DNA of 64,000 nt, from assembly GCF_002287065.1 (NCBI RefSeq), contig NZ_NSJZ01000013.1, positions 23,504 to 87,503 of the forward strand, given 5' to 3'. This DNA comes from Paracoccus salipaludis. GTDB lineage: Bacteria; Pseudomonadota; Alphaproteobacteria; Rhodobacterales; Rhodobacteraceae. The notes under the pieces were generated by a model. It was not told the origin of the DNA and ran no database searches. It saw only the letters and a program-made list of their open reading frames with translations. Shown piece by piece: positions 53,328 through 61,927 of this stretch (positions are counted from its first letter, which is position 1; every line of letters starts with the position of its first letter). The translations under genes were made by a program, and so were the position numbers.

Positions 53328-56300
53328 TCAGAAGTTCGTCCGATCCAACGGCACGCGCAGCATTTTGCGAAAATGCTCAGGCACTGCCTCCGGCAGATCC
53401 CACTCTATGGTGATCGGTTTCTCGCCGTGCCAGCCTGCGAAGCGGGGCTGTCCGAGGTAGAGGAAGGGCGCGGCCGTCTTCCCACGCAGCTTCTCGCTGC
53501 GCACAAACAGGTGCACCCGGTGGTCCGGCACCTGACCCGACAGGATCTGGCCGTGCCGGCTGCCCTGTCTGGTCTGGTTCTGACTTTGCCATTGCACGCG
53601 GGTGGGCGACAGGAAGCGGTCCTCGTAATGGTTTCCGGACGCGAGGCTGCCTTTCTTCAGGGTGGTCAACAGGACCATGTCCTTGTCCAAGGGCACAATC
53701 CCCGAATTCCAGTTACCGGGATTGAATATCGCTCCGAACAAGGGCGGGATCTCCTCGCGCATGTATTCACGCCAGAGTTCGGGGCCCGTCAGGAATACGG
53801 CCGCTGCGTCGTCCATCTCCTGACGCTGAACCGATGCATTTGTCACATCCGCAAGACGCCAGTCGATCAGTTCCGCAAGGAGATCGGAAAGACCTGCCGC
53901 CTCGGCACGGCGCAGAGCGAGCCTGTCGTCCTCGAATCGGAACTCTGGACTTATGGCCAACTGGGACCAGGCGGCTTCAAAACGGGCCTGACTGATCGAC
54001 AGGTTGCGACGCGATGCGCCCAGCATCGCCTTCTGGATCAAGCGGTCATGCGTTTCGCCTTGCTTCATCACCGGAAGCAGCGCCTGAAGCATCAGAAGCG
54101 CCTCCGCGTCCGGGAAACCGGCCTGCTCAACGCTTCGCAGCAACGTCCTGTGGACCTGCGCGGCTGCGGACACCGCATCGCCCATGTCGCGAACGAAATC
54201 AAACCAGCCGCCATGGCCAGTGCGTGCGGGATCAAATCCGGCATGTGCGAATTCCGCCGCCGTCGGCCGCTCGCCCATGCGGAGACGGAAATCGCGATAC
54301 CAGGCTTCGGCCTCGTCTCCACCTGAGCCGTGCTTCAGCATCGTTCGCAGGAAATTCAGCGCCTGGAGATCATAGGTGACCGCGCAGCCAGGCGGCAAAT
54401 CCAGTGTGCCATCCGCCGCAGCCTCAAGCCGTTGCGTGAGCGAACGATCGCCCTCGCCCGCCGCCAGCAGTGCCCGGGCCTTGGTCAGGAAAACCCGGTG
54501 GTTGCCGATATAGTCGATCACCCGCAGCACCTTGTCGCCGAAGCGGCGCAGGCCACGGCCAAGCTGTTGCAGGAAAAGGATCGTGCTTTCCGTCGGCCGC
54601 AGCATCAGAACGGTGCCGATGTTCGGCACGTCGACGCCTTCGTTGAACATGTCGACGGCGAAGATGATGTCGAGGTCCCCTTTGCCGAGCGCCTCAAGCG
54701 ACGAAGTGCGCGGGGCCGATCCCGGCCCGGAATGGACCGCGACCGCGCGCAAGCCCGCGGCGGTGAAATATTCGGCCATGAATTCTGCATGACGGGTCGA
54801 AACGCAGAAACCGATCGCCGGGCCCTGTCCATGCAGGCGCAATTGCTCCAGCGCGTTCCCGGCCCGGGCACGGGTCGCAACCGCCGCTGTCAGCGCCGTT
54901 TCATCAAAACGCGTCGAGCGCCAAGGGATCTGGGCGTAATCCACCTCGTCCGGCACGCCGAAATAATGGAAGGGCGCCAACAGGCCTCGTGTGATGCCCT
55001 CATGCAGGTCGCAGCGGAACACCAGGTTCTCGCCGCAGAGCGACAGCAGGTCGCCGCCATCGCTGCGCTCGGGTGTCGCGGTCAGGCCCAAGAGGAAGCG
55101 GGGCGTGAAATAGTCGAGCAGGCCACGGTAACTGGCCGCCGAGGCATGATGAAACTCGTCGACGACGATGTAGTCGAAGTCGTCGGGCGCGAAGCGGCGC
55201 AGGTGCTCGGCCCGGCCCAGTGTCTGGATCGAGGCAAAGACGATCTCGCCTTCCTCTTTTGCCGCGCCGGAATAGCGGCCGAAGCGCGCCTCGGGACGGA
55301 TCTGGCGAAAAGTCGCCATGGCCTGTGCCAGGATCTCTTCGCGATGTGCCACAAAGAGCACCCGGTCAAAGGCGCGGCTGTCGAAGGCGGAAAGCCAGGT
55401 CTTGCCAAGGCCGGTCGCCAGCACCACGAGGCCCGCGAGATGTCCTTGCCGGCGGGTCAGGTCCAAAGCGGCCAATGCCTCGGCCTGGATGCCATGCGGT
55501 TCGGGAACGAGCTTCAACGGCTCGGCCTCGGTTACCTTGGCGGCGAACGAAGGCAACGGCCGGGTCCGTCGCCGGGCGGCATATGCATCGATCCATGCAT
55601 CTGACAGCGGCACCACCCGTGGATCTGCAAGCAACGCCTCAAAAGCGGTCAGGACCGCTTGCCGATCGCCCGGAGCAGCACTGTGCAGGTTCCATTCCAC
55701 CCCATCAGTCAGTGCAGAGCGGCTGAGGTTCGAACTGCCGACAATGGTTGCCCCGCTGTTTCCGGTGGCGCGGAAAAGCCAGGCCTTGGGATGAAAACTC
55801 GTGCCGCCGGTCTGAAACACATGGGCCTCGAAACGGCCCGGCGACCTTTCTCTGTCCAGATCACGCAACATGCGCAGGGCTGAGGGCTCGGTCACATCCA
55901 GATAATCGCCAACCACCAATCGCAGGACACCCCCGCGGTCGAGCAGGTCCTCGAGCCAGGGAAAAATCAGCCTCACCCCGCTGTCGAGCGCGAAGGCCAC
56001 GGCCAGGTCGACCGCCTCGGCCCGGTCGATATGGCGGGTGAGATGGGTCAAAAGCGGGTCTTTGCCGCCCTTGATCAACAGGCCGGGCGCTTCATATGGG
56101 TTGTCTTCCAGCCGAAGAACGAGATGCCCGTCGATCTCACCGGGCCGCAGCACCGGTGCGCCCTCCTGAAAGGCGGCCGAGATTAGCGACAACATGGACA
56201 TCTGTTCCGTCGCGTTCAGATCGCCCCAAACCCGGACGTGACGCTCAGGAGCGATGGTGTCGCCATCGTGCCCCGTTAACCGCAGAGCGGGCTGCCCCGT

Positions 56301-56342
56301 GGCGCGGGCGCAGATCAGGCAAGTGGCAGCAGTCATCAGCAA
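53328..56342 (-). CDS. PLD-nuclease / SF2 helicase / DUF3427 protein
   Basis: A 1004-residue protein. After a short Cys-containing N-terminus (CLICAR at 8-13), a phospholipase-D-type nuclease domain holds one HxK motif (FHPKAWLF, 183-190) and GSSNLSRSA (202-210). A superfamily 2 helicase follows: Walker A VLATGLGKTW (307-316), DEFHH (395-399), the SIQTLGRA and LLGLTATPERSDGGD blocks, and motif VI QQLGRGLRRFG. The last part, about 680-1000, corresponds to DUF3427. Such proteins occur alone or in phage-defence loci. No partner gene lies nearby, so function is open. Codon use looks like the host's. Confidence 0.82.
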   Translation of the reverse strand: MLMTAATCLICARATGQPALRLTGHDGDTIAPERHVRVWGDLNATEQMSMLSLISAAFQEGAPVLRPGEIDGHLVLRLEDNPYEAPGLLIKGGKDPLLTHLTRHIDRAEAVDLAVAFALDSGVRLIFPWLEDLLDRGGVLRLVVGDYLDVTEPSALRMLRDLDRERSPGRFEAHVFQTGGTSFHPKAWLFRATGNSGATIVGSSNLSRSALTDGVEWNLHSAAPGDRQAVLTAFEALLADPRVVPLSDAWIDAYAARRRTRPLPSFAAKVTEAEPLKLVPEPHGIQAEALAALDLTRRQGHLAGLVVLATGLGKTWLSAFDSRAFDRVLFVAHREEILAQAMATFRQIRPEARFGRYSGAAKEEGEIVFASIQTLGRAEHLRRFAPDDFDYIVVDEFHHASAASYRGLLDYFTPRFLLGLTATPERSDGGDLLSLCGENLVFRCDLHEGITRGLLAPFHYFGVPDEVDYAQIPWRSTRFDETALTAAVATRARAGNALEQLRLHGQGPAIGFCVSTRHAEFMAEYFTAAGLRAVAVHSGPGSAPRTSSLEALGKGDLDIIFAVDMFNEGVDVPNIGTVLMLRPTESTILFLQQLGRGLRRFGDKVLRVIDYIGNHRVFLTKARALLAAGEGDRSLTQRLEAAADGTLDLPPGCAVTYDLQALNFLRTMLKHGSGGDEAEAWYRDFRLRMGERPTAAEFAHAGFDPARTGHGGWFDFVRDMGDAVSAAAQVHRTLLRSVEQAGFPDAEALLMLQALLPVMKQGETHDRLIQKAMLGASRRNLSISQARFEAAWSQLAISPEFRFEDDRLALRRAEAAGLSDLLAELIDWRLADVTNASVQRQEMDDAAAVFLTGPELWREYMREEIPPLFGAIFNPGNWNSGIVPLDKDMVLLTTLKKGSLASGNHYEDRFLSPTRVQWQSQNQTRQGSRHGQILSGQVPDHRVHLFVRSEKLRGKTAAPFLYLGQPRFAGWHGEKPITIEWDLPEAVPEHFRKMLRVPLDRTNF

Positions 56343-56939
56343 CAGGACTCATATTGGCCCGTCAGACTACCAGGCGCGTCGACCCTGTCCAGGCTGGCGG
56401 AACGAAAACAACGGACTGGATCGCGAGCCGCCGGACCCGGCTGTCGGGGCGGTTGAGTCAAGCCAACCCCTAGCAGCCGTTCGGGCCCGCACCGCGAGAC
56501 GGTGTGACACCAAAGCGGACTTCGTTTGCGCGGCAGCATCTCGGACAGCAACCATCTATTAAGCCCGGCGATGCTTGGGACGCGAGGAGATAGCCGAGCA
56601 GACTTGGATGCTGCCGCGCCCCCAGCCCGGCAGGGAAGGGATCGGCCTGCCGGCTCGGGACGTAGACCTCCCGCGACAGTTTGCCCCCATGCCGGTCCCT
56701 TTCTGGGCGGGAGCCACGAAAGGCGCGCCGGTGAAGTCATCCGGCAAGCTGATGACGCTTCGTTCTCTTTCTGTCGGTCTGTCCAGTGCAGGCCTGCGTT
56801 CAGCAGATTGAGCAGCCGTTCGGAGATCAAGGCATTCCTTTGATCTGGAAACGACTTATGCAGCTGAAGGTGCGCCGAAGTGCATGCACGCTTTGACGAC
56901 ATCCTTGCATTGTCTTCACCTTCGTCGTGACATGAGGGC
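56343..56939. other. 597-base gap upstream of the helicase gene and phhB
   Basis: The region contains the promoters of the divergent helicase and phhB genes. Frames on both strands have unconvincing translations. It is less GC-rich in 56780-56930 than its surroundings. I see no RNA gene, IS end or clear repeat. Confidence 0.35.
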
Positions 56940-57275
56940 ATGAGCGATCTTGCGACCCGCACCTGCACCCCCTGCACCGGCGCCATGCCGGTAATGGACG
57001 CGAGCGCGGCCGCAAAGGCAGTCGCCGCACTCCCCGGCTGGACGCTTGCCGCCGACGGTCGCGCCATGACTCGCCGATGGGAGTTCAAGGGCTTCGCGCG
57101 GGCCGTGCAGATGGCGAACCTGGCCGCGTGGCTGGGCGAGAACCAGGGGCATCACCCGGACGTGCGCTTCGGCTGGGGCTACTGCGAGGTGACCTTCACC
57201 ACACATGCCGCGGGCGGACTGACCGAGAACGACCTGATCTGCGCGGCACGGCTGAACGCGATCACCGCTCGCTGA
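56940..57275 (+). CDS. phhB: Pterin-4a-carbinolamine dehydratase
   Basis: Regenerates dihydropteridine from the 4a-hydroxy-pterin made by phenylalanine hydroxylase. The 111 residues include TRTCTPCTGAMPVMD (family N-terminus), LPGWTLAADGRAMTRRWEFKGFARAVQ and the signature GENQGHHPDVRFGWGYCEVTFTTHAAGGLTENDL with the paired histidines. No phenylalanine hydroxylase gene is nearby. Confidence 0.94.
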   Translation: MSDLATRTCTPCTGAMPVMDASAAAKAVAALPGWTLAADGRAMTRRWEFKGFARAVQMANLAAWLGENQGHHPDVRFGWGYCEVTFTTHAAGGLTENDLICAARLNAITAR

Positions 57276-57514
57276 CTCTCCTGGCGCTTCGGAACGGGCA
57301 GAGGGACGGCGGATATCGGACACGCCTGTGGTCTTCCTGACCGAAGACACGTTCCCGGCGCACTCCCGCAGAGTGATCCTGCGCTTCAGCCATTCTCAGC
57401 CGGACCATGAGGTCTGGGAGGCCATTGTCCCGCCGCTTGTGGCCATGCGGGTGCAGCGAGAGGGCGCCGGCATGCTGCCGCACGCGCGAGGATCATGGTA
57501 TCAAGGAGCCTTTC

Positions 57515-58750
57515 TCAAAGCTGGTCCAGTTGCCGGCGGATGTGCATCGCCTCAGCGGCGGTATTGGCCAGCGCGATGGCGCGGCCGAAGGCCTCCCGCG
57601 CCTCGCTCACGCGCCCAAGCTCGCGCAGCAGGGTGCCCCGCAGCCCGTGGAAGTAGAAGTAGCCGTCCAGTGCCGCCGCCAGCGGCTCCACGATCTCAAG
57701 TGCTGCCAAGGGACCATGCTGCTTAAGGACCGCGACGGCCCGGTTCAGCGTGACGACAGGGGACGGCGTGCGGCTTTCCAGCGCCTGATAGAGGCGCTCG
57801 ATCCCGGCCCGGTCGGTATCCTCGGGACGGGCGGCACGGGCGTGCAACGCCCCGATTGCCGCCTGGATCTGGTAGGGGCCGGGTCGATGGTGCGGCATCG
57901 CCTTGCCCAGCAGTGCGAGTGCCTCGCCGATCATCCGGCGGTCCCAGCAGGAGCGGTCCTGATCCTCGAGCAGGATCACGTCCCCTTCGACGTCGAAGCG
58001 CGCCCTGTGCCGGGAATGCTGAAGCAGCATCAGCGCCAGCAATCCCAGCAGCTCCGGCTCGGCGGGAAACATCCGCAGCACGAGGCGTGCCAGCCGGATC
58101 GCCTCGGTGCAGAGGCTCGCGCGTTCGCTGGAGGGGTGGGCGTCGGTGTAGCCCTCGTTGAAGACCAGATAGATCATTGCCGCGACTGCCTCGATCCGCT
58201 CGGCACGCTCGGTGGGACCGGGCGTCTCGAAGGGGATATCGGCCCTGGCGATGCGCGCCTTGGCACGCGTGATCCTCTGCTCCATGGCAGCTTCGCTGAC
58301 AAGGAAGGCCGCGGCGATCCGCTTAACCGGCAGCCCCGAGACAATCCGCAGCGCCAGCGCGATCTGCTGGGTTGCCGGCAGTTCGGGATGACAGCAGACG
58401 AACAGCAGCCGCAGGATGTTGTCGCGGTAGTCGGCTGCATCGAGACGCTCGGCAAGGTCGGGCTCGGCCAAGCGATCGAAGGCCGGATCGTCGGGAGGAA
58501 GCGGCCTCAGGCGCCGGGCCCTTCGAACCTGATCCAGCGCGGCGTTGCGCCCCGCCATGATCAGCCAGGCTGCGGCATCCCGGGGCGGACCCTTCTCGGG
58601 CCAGTGCTTCAGGGCGCGCAGGCAGGCCTCCTGAAACGCCTCTTCGGCAAGGTCGAGATCGCGGAACCAGCGCAACAGCGCGGCCAGCACGCGTGGACGT
58701 GCGCCGACAAGGCGGGCCTCGATCCAGCTCGGGTCAGGCGTCCGTGTCAT
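57515..58750 (-). CDS. ECF sigma factor with C-terminal helical domain (ECF42-like)
   Basis: A 411-residue RNA polymerase sigma factor. Regions sigma2 (DLDLAEEAFQEACLRALKHWPEKGPPRDAAAWLIMAGRNAALDQVRR) and sigma4 (LPATQQIALALRIVSGLPVKRIAAAFLVSEAAMEQRITRAKARI) fill about 1-190. The remainder is the DUF6596/TPR-like extension seen in this group (LVFNEGYTDAHPSSERASLCTEAIRLARL, LLALMLLQHSRHRARFD, LLPxDQDR-like LLEDQDRSCWDR, and RAALAR-like LNRAVAVLKQHGP). Members are paired with DGPF/YciI proteins, and one lies directly upstream. No anti-sigma gene is seen. Confidence 0.92.
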   Translation of the reverse strand: MTRTPDPSWIEARLVGARPRVLAALLRWFRDLDLAEEAFQEACLRALKHWPEKGPPRDAAAWLIMAGRNAALDQVRRARRLRPLPPDDPAFDRLAEPDLAERLDAADYRDNILRLLFVCCHPELPATQQIALALRIVSGLPVKRIAAAFLVSEAAMEQRITRAKARIARADIPFETPGPTERAERIEAVAAMIYLVFNEGYTDAHPSSERASLCTEAIRLARLVLRMFPAEPELLGLLALMLLQHSRHRARFDVEGDVILLEDQDRSCWDRRMIGEALALLGKAMPHHRPGPYQIQAAIGALHARAARPEDTDRAGIERLYQALESRTPSPVVTLNRAVAVLKQHGPLAALEIVEPLAAALDGYFYFHGLRGTLLRELGRVSEAREAFGRAIALANTAAEAMHIRRQLDQL

Positions 58751-58858
58751 CGGTCCGAACCGCCTTGCCGGTGAGCGATGGGGGCATTTGACGCGCAGCC
58801 TCTAGCGACCTCTGCCCGGCCGGATAGGATCGCGTGAGGCATCTTCGCGCTCCATGCT

Positions 58859-58889
58859 GAGGGCGGCTAACCTTCAGGGAACCGCCCTC
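58859..58889 (-). terminator. Stem-loop between the YciI and sigma genes
   Basis: GAGGGCGG (58859-58866) and CCGCCCTC (58882-58889) form a perfect 8-bp stem with a 15-base loop, 9 bases beyond the YciI stop on the minus strand. No T-run follows, so it may only weaken read-through or stabilise the message rather than stop transcription of the downstream sigma gene. Confidence 0.5.
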
Positions 58890-58897
58890 CTCCCTGC

Positions 58898-59323
58898 TCA
58901 CCTGTCCTTTGCCGGCTTTCCGTCCGTCCGGCCGAACAGTTCCACGAGTTCCGGCGTCAGGCTTTCGGCGAAATCCTCCATCTCGTAGAGCGGCCGGATC
59001 TCGAGTTCGCTGGGGCCGGGCATCGGGTTCGGGCAGCGCCTGGCCCAGGCGACCGCCTCGTCCATGTCGCGCACGTTCCACAGCCAGTAACCCGCGACCA
59101 GCTCCTTTGTCTCGGCAAAGGGGCCGTCGATGACGAGCCGCGAGGGGCCGTCGAAGGCGATCCGCTTGCCTTGCGAGGACGGCTTCAGCCCGTCCCCCTC
59201 GACCATGATCCCGGCCTCGGCCAGTTCCTCGTTGAACTTGCCCATCGCCTCCAGCATCTCGGCCGAGGGCATGACGCCCCGTTCGCTGTCCTCGGTCGCC
59301 TTCACGAATACCATCACGCGCAT
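58898..59323 (-). CDS. DGPF/YciI-family protein, partner of the ECF sigma factor
   Basis: A 141-residue protein starting MRVMVFVKATEDSERGVMPS after GGGGAGAAG. It holds the YciI-like/DGPF core with MGKFNEELAEAGIMVEGDGLKPS and the diagnostic VIDGPFAETKELVAGYWLWNV. The DGPF family has a ferredoxin-like fold; its reaction is unknown. Conserved linkage to ECF42-type sigma factors suggests a shared regulon, probably autoregulated. Confidence 0.9.
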   Translation of the reverse strand: MRVMVFVKATEDSERGVMPSAEMLEAMGKFNEELAEAGIMVEGDGLKPSSQGKRIAFDGPSRLVIDGPFAETKELVAGYWLWNVRDMDEAVAWARRCPNPMPGPSELEIRPLYEMEDFAESLTPELVELFGRTDGKPAKDR

Positions 59324-59514
59324 CGGTCTTCTCCCCTGGTGGTTCCGGCAATTGCCGCGCTCCGGAGATAAAGACGTAGCACGGCCCGTGATCCCGACAG
59401 CGCAAGAAAAGTTTTTCGCTAGGACCATCCGCAGCACGGCTCGACCTGCGCAGCCTTGCCGTTCCGGGCCACCTTCGACAGGGTGCGGCAACTTCAACTG
59501 AAGAGCAGCACCTC

Positions 59515-60024
59515 ATGAAATCTCGTCACCCTGCCTGGAGACTTATCCTCGTGGCGGCTGCAGTCGCGGCCGTGTCCGGATGCGGGATGTTCAGGCGGCA
59601 CTCCGAACTCGAATGCATGGAGCGTGCCATGTACTTCGAATCCAACCGCTCCAGCCGGGATGGCATGGTCGCGGTCGGCAGCGTCGTGATGAACCGGGTC
59701 GCATCGCGCCAGTATCCGAACACGGTCTGCGGGGTGGTCTCGCAGAAGAACCAGTTCGCCGCGGGGGTGATGACGCGCAGGATGGACAGGCGCTCGGCGC
59801 CCCTGATCCGCGAGGCGGCAACCTCGGTGCTGCGGGGCGAGCGTCATCCGATGATCGGCAACGCGCAGTTCTTCCACGCCGCAGGCTACCGGGCCGGTTA
59901 CGACAACATGCATTACGTGCTGACCGCAGGCGGCAATGCCTTCTACGAACGGCGCAGGCCCGAGCATGTGACCCAGTCCGTCCCCCGACCCGCCATCGAG
60001 GGCATCACCCGCCCACGGTCGTGA
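59515..60024 (+). CDS. SleB-type cell-wall hydrolase lipoprotein
   Basis: A 169-residue exported protein. A signal with a lipobox (AAVSGCGM, Cys at about 23) predicts a lipid-anchored periplasmic protein. The hydrolase_2/SleB domain follows: CMERAMYFESNRSSRDGMVAVGSVVMNRV (catalytic Glu in YFES), YPNTVCGVVSQKNQFAAG and NAQFFHAAGYR. SleB domains cut peptidoglycan as lytic transglycosylases; in alphaproteobacteria they serve wall turnover rather than spore germination. Confidence 0.87.
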   Translation: MKSRHPAWRLILVAAAVAAVSGCGMFRRHSELECMERAMYFESNRSSRDGMVAVGSVVMNRVASRQYPNTVCGVVSQKNQFAAGVMTRRMDRRSAPLIREAATSVLRGERHPMIGNAQFFHAAGYRAGYDNMHYVLTAGGNAFYERRRPEHVTQSVPRPAIEGITRPRS

Positions 60025-60328
60025 CAGGGCTGGAAAACTCCGGCTTCCGGTGGTTCAGGACGCCGCCCAGCGACGGCCCAAACGCACGGCCCCTGTCCAG
60101 CGACCAAAAGCGGCGAGGGTGCCCCTGAGCACCACGATATCCCCGCCGCAACGCCGGGCTGTCCGGAATGGCGCCAAGCGGCTAGCAGCGGACGCTTGAG
60201 CGAGCGAAGGTCCTCTGATGCCGCTTACTCAAGGCGAACGCTGGTCATTTGCGAAGACTCCTTCCGGAGACGTCTGCTTCGCGGAACTAAGCGGCCATTA
60301 GCTGCATGTGGTGTTTCGGCAGCGGCGA
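60025..60328. other. 304-base gap
   Basis: I see no gene or RNA here. It separates the SleB gene from the terminator of the DUF1254 gene on the other strand. Short frames on the plus strand lack ribosome-binding sites and family similarity. Confidence 0.4.
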
Positions 60329-60357
60329 AAGCTGCGGACACTGGATGTCCGCAGCTT
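60329..60357 (-). terminator. Strong terminator hairpin after the DUF1254 gene
   Basis: AAGCTGCGGACA and TGTCCGCAGCTT form a perfect 12-bp stem with a 5-base loop (CTGGA on the plus strand), 40 bases past the stop of the DUF1254 gene. On the minus strand the stem is followed by TTTC. This is the clearest intrinsic-terminator-like structure in the window. Confidence 0.75.
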
Positions 60358-60397
60358 GCCCTTGCCGCAACTCCGCCGCCCCTCGCCGTGCCGTGTC

Positions 60398-61837
60398 TCA
60401 GGGCTTGACCTCCTCGAAATCACCCGGCTTCCAGGTTCCATCGAAGGCGGCCTCTTCAGGGCCATAGATGCGCATGTAGGCGAACCAGCCCCGTCCCGGG
60501 GATGTCTTGATCCAGCGGTCCCCTGCCCCTTCGGGCTGGTCCGGGCCAAAGAACAGGTCGACCGTGTCCTGATCGCCAAGGTCCTTCAACTCGAACAGGG
60601 ACCGCAGCGCGGCCCTGTCCTGATCCGTCTGCACCTGGCTTCGTGTCTGCGCGTCATAGACCGTCACGGACCAGAACAGCTTGTCCGGCACGGGCGTCGG
60701 CACCGTCAGCTTGTAGGTCTTGCCACCGTCAAGCCAGGCCCCCGCAGCATCCCGCACCCCGAGCCAGTAAAGCGATCCGGCCCCTGCATCCCGCCGGAAC
60801 ATGGCCGGAGAGGTAACGATCGCCTGCGCAAACCACCGGTCCCTTGCCTCAAGGTCCAGCCCGGACGGAGTTTCGAACTGCGCGCTGCCGGGGACAAGGC
60901 CCACCCATTCCCATTTGCGGTCGGGCCAGGCGATGCGGTCGGCCCTCGCGCTGTCGAAGGCCGAGACGAGCATCTGATCGCGGCCCTCGCGGGCGGCACG
61001 CTCGAGGATCGTCCGCATCCGTTCGTCGGGGGCAAAAGGCTGGCCCTTGGCGACGCCCAGTTCGGCAAGCAGACCGTACATCGGCAGGAAGTTCGGGTTG
61101 ATCGGTTCAGCCTCGATTATCGCGGCAAGCTTCTCCCAGAACCCGATATTGTCTTCCCACCGCAGCGAGGAGCTGTCCATCTGCTTGTCACTGGTATCGA
61201 TGGCCACCAAGATCCGGGAGTCGTCCCCCAACGCGTGGATCCTGACGGCGCGGAGCCCATCCAGCGCCTTCTGCAGATCGCCTTCCCGGGGCATCGCGCG
61301 CACCGCCAGGAGGTTCTTCATCGTTGTCGAGCGACCGACATGGTAGCCTTCGGGCACCTCCCCGGCATAGCCCGGCGGCAGGACGAGGTGCTTGCCCCCC
61401 TTGCCCGCATCCGGTCCCGGCAATCCAAGGTCCTGCACCCAGCCCTGGTGATGGTCGTTCACCAGACCGATGAATGCTCCTGCCGGCAGTTCGATCACCA
61501 TGGGACCCGCGGACAAATCGAGAGTGGCCGACCCGTACGGAGTGTCGGAATTCAACGTAAGTCCGACCTGCCTCGGGCCCGTCGCCGCGATCCCCCAGGC
61601 CTTGCCGTCCTCGATCCCCACATCGCGATTGCCCTGGAAGATGCCCTCCATGGACACTGTCGGATACCAGAAGCGATAGGCGACGATCGCACGCTGGAAA
61701 TCGGCATCGTCGCGCGCCTTCGCGCTGGCTTCGGGTGTCGGGTAACCGTTGATGAAGGAATAGGGGCTGGCGGTCTGCGCTGAACCCTGCCCCGCAGACA
61801 GAGCAACGGCAGCCATCGCGATGATCTTCAGCATCAT
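60398..61837 (-). CDS. Exported DUF1254/DUF1214 protein 1
   Basis: A 479-residue protein with a Sec signal (MMLKIIAMAAVALSAGQGSA). The N-terminal DUF1254 half has FQRAIVAYRFWYPTVSME and LTLNSDTPYGSATLDLSAGPMVIELP, plus GKGGKHLVLPPGY. The C-terminal DUF1214 half has FWSVTVYDAQTRSQVQTDQDRAALRSL and FFGPDQPEGAGDRWIKTSPGRGWFAYMRIYGPEE. These domains are common in periplasmic proteins of unknown function. The neighbouring gene encodes a relative. Confidence 0.87.
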   Translation of the reverse strand: MMLKIIAMAAVALSAGQGSAQTASPYSFINGYPTPEASAKARDDADFQRAIVAYRFWYPTVSMEGIFQGNRDVGIEDGKAWGIAATGPRQVGLTLNSDTPYGSATLDLSAGPMVIELPAGAFIGLVNDHHQGWVQDLGLPGPDAGKGGKHLVLPPGYAGEVPEGYHVGRSTTMKNLLAVRAMPREGDLQKALDGLRAVRIHALGDDSRILVAIDTSDKQMDSSSLRWEDNIGFWEKLAAIIEAEPINPNFLPMYGLLAELGVAKGQPFAPDERMRTILERAAREGRDQMLVSAFDSARADRIAWPDRKWEWVGLVPGSAQFETPSGLDLEARDRWFAQAIVTSPAMFRRDAGAGSLYWLGVRDAAGAWLDGGKTYKLTVPTPVPDKLFWSVTVYDAQTRSQVQTDQDRAALRSLFELKDLGDQDTVDLFFGPDQPEGAGDRWIKTSPGRGWFAYMRIYGPEEAAFDGTWKPGDFEEVKP

Positions 61838-61927
61838 GCTTCCTCACTTTCATCTACAGGTTGTTCATTCGATGTGCGGGCCGCCGGAAGCAGGTTCCGG
61901 CACGGGTTGTTCCCATCGGCGCGCGAC

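Noticed and set aside
57328..57510. Plus-strand frame MVFLTEDTFPAHSRRVILRF after phhB
   Set aside because: It reads somewhat like protein, but has no family I recognise, no ribosome-binding site, and then runs antisense through the sigma gene. It is not supportable as a gene.
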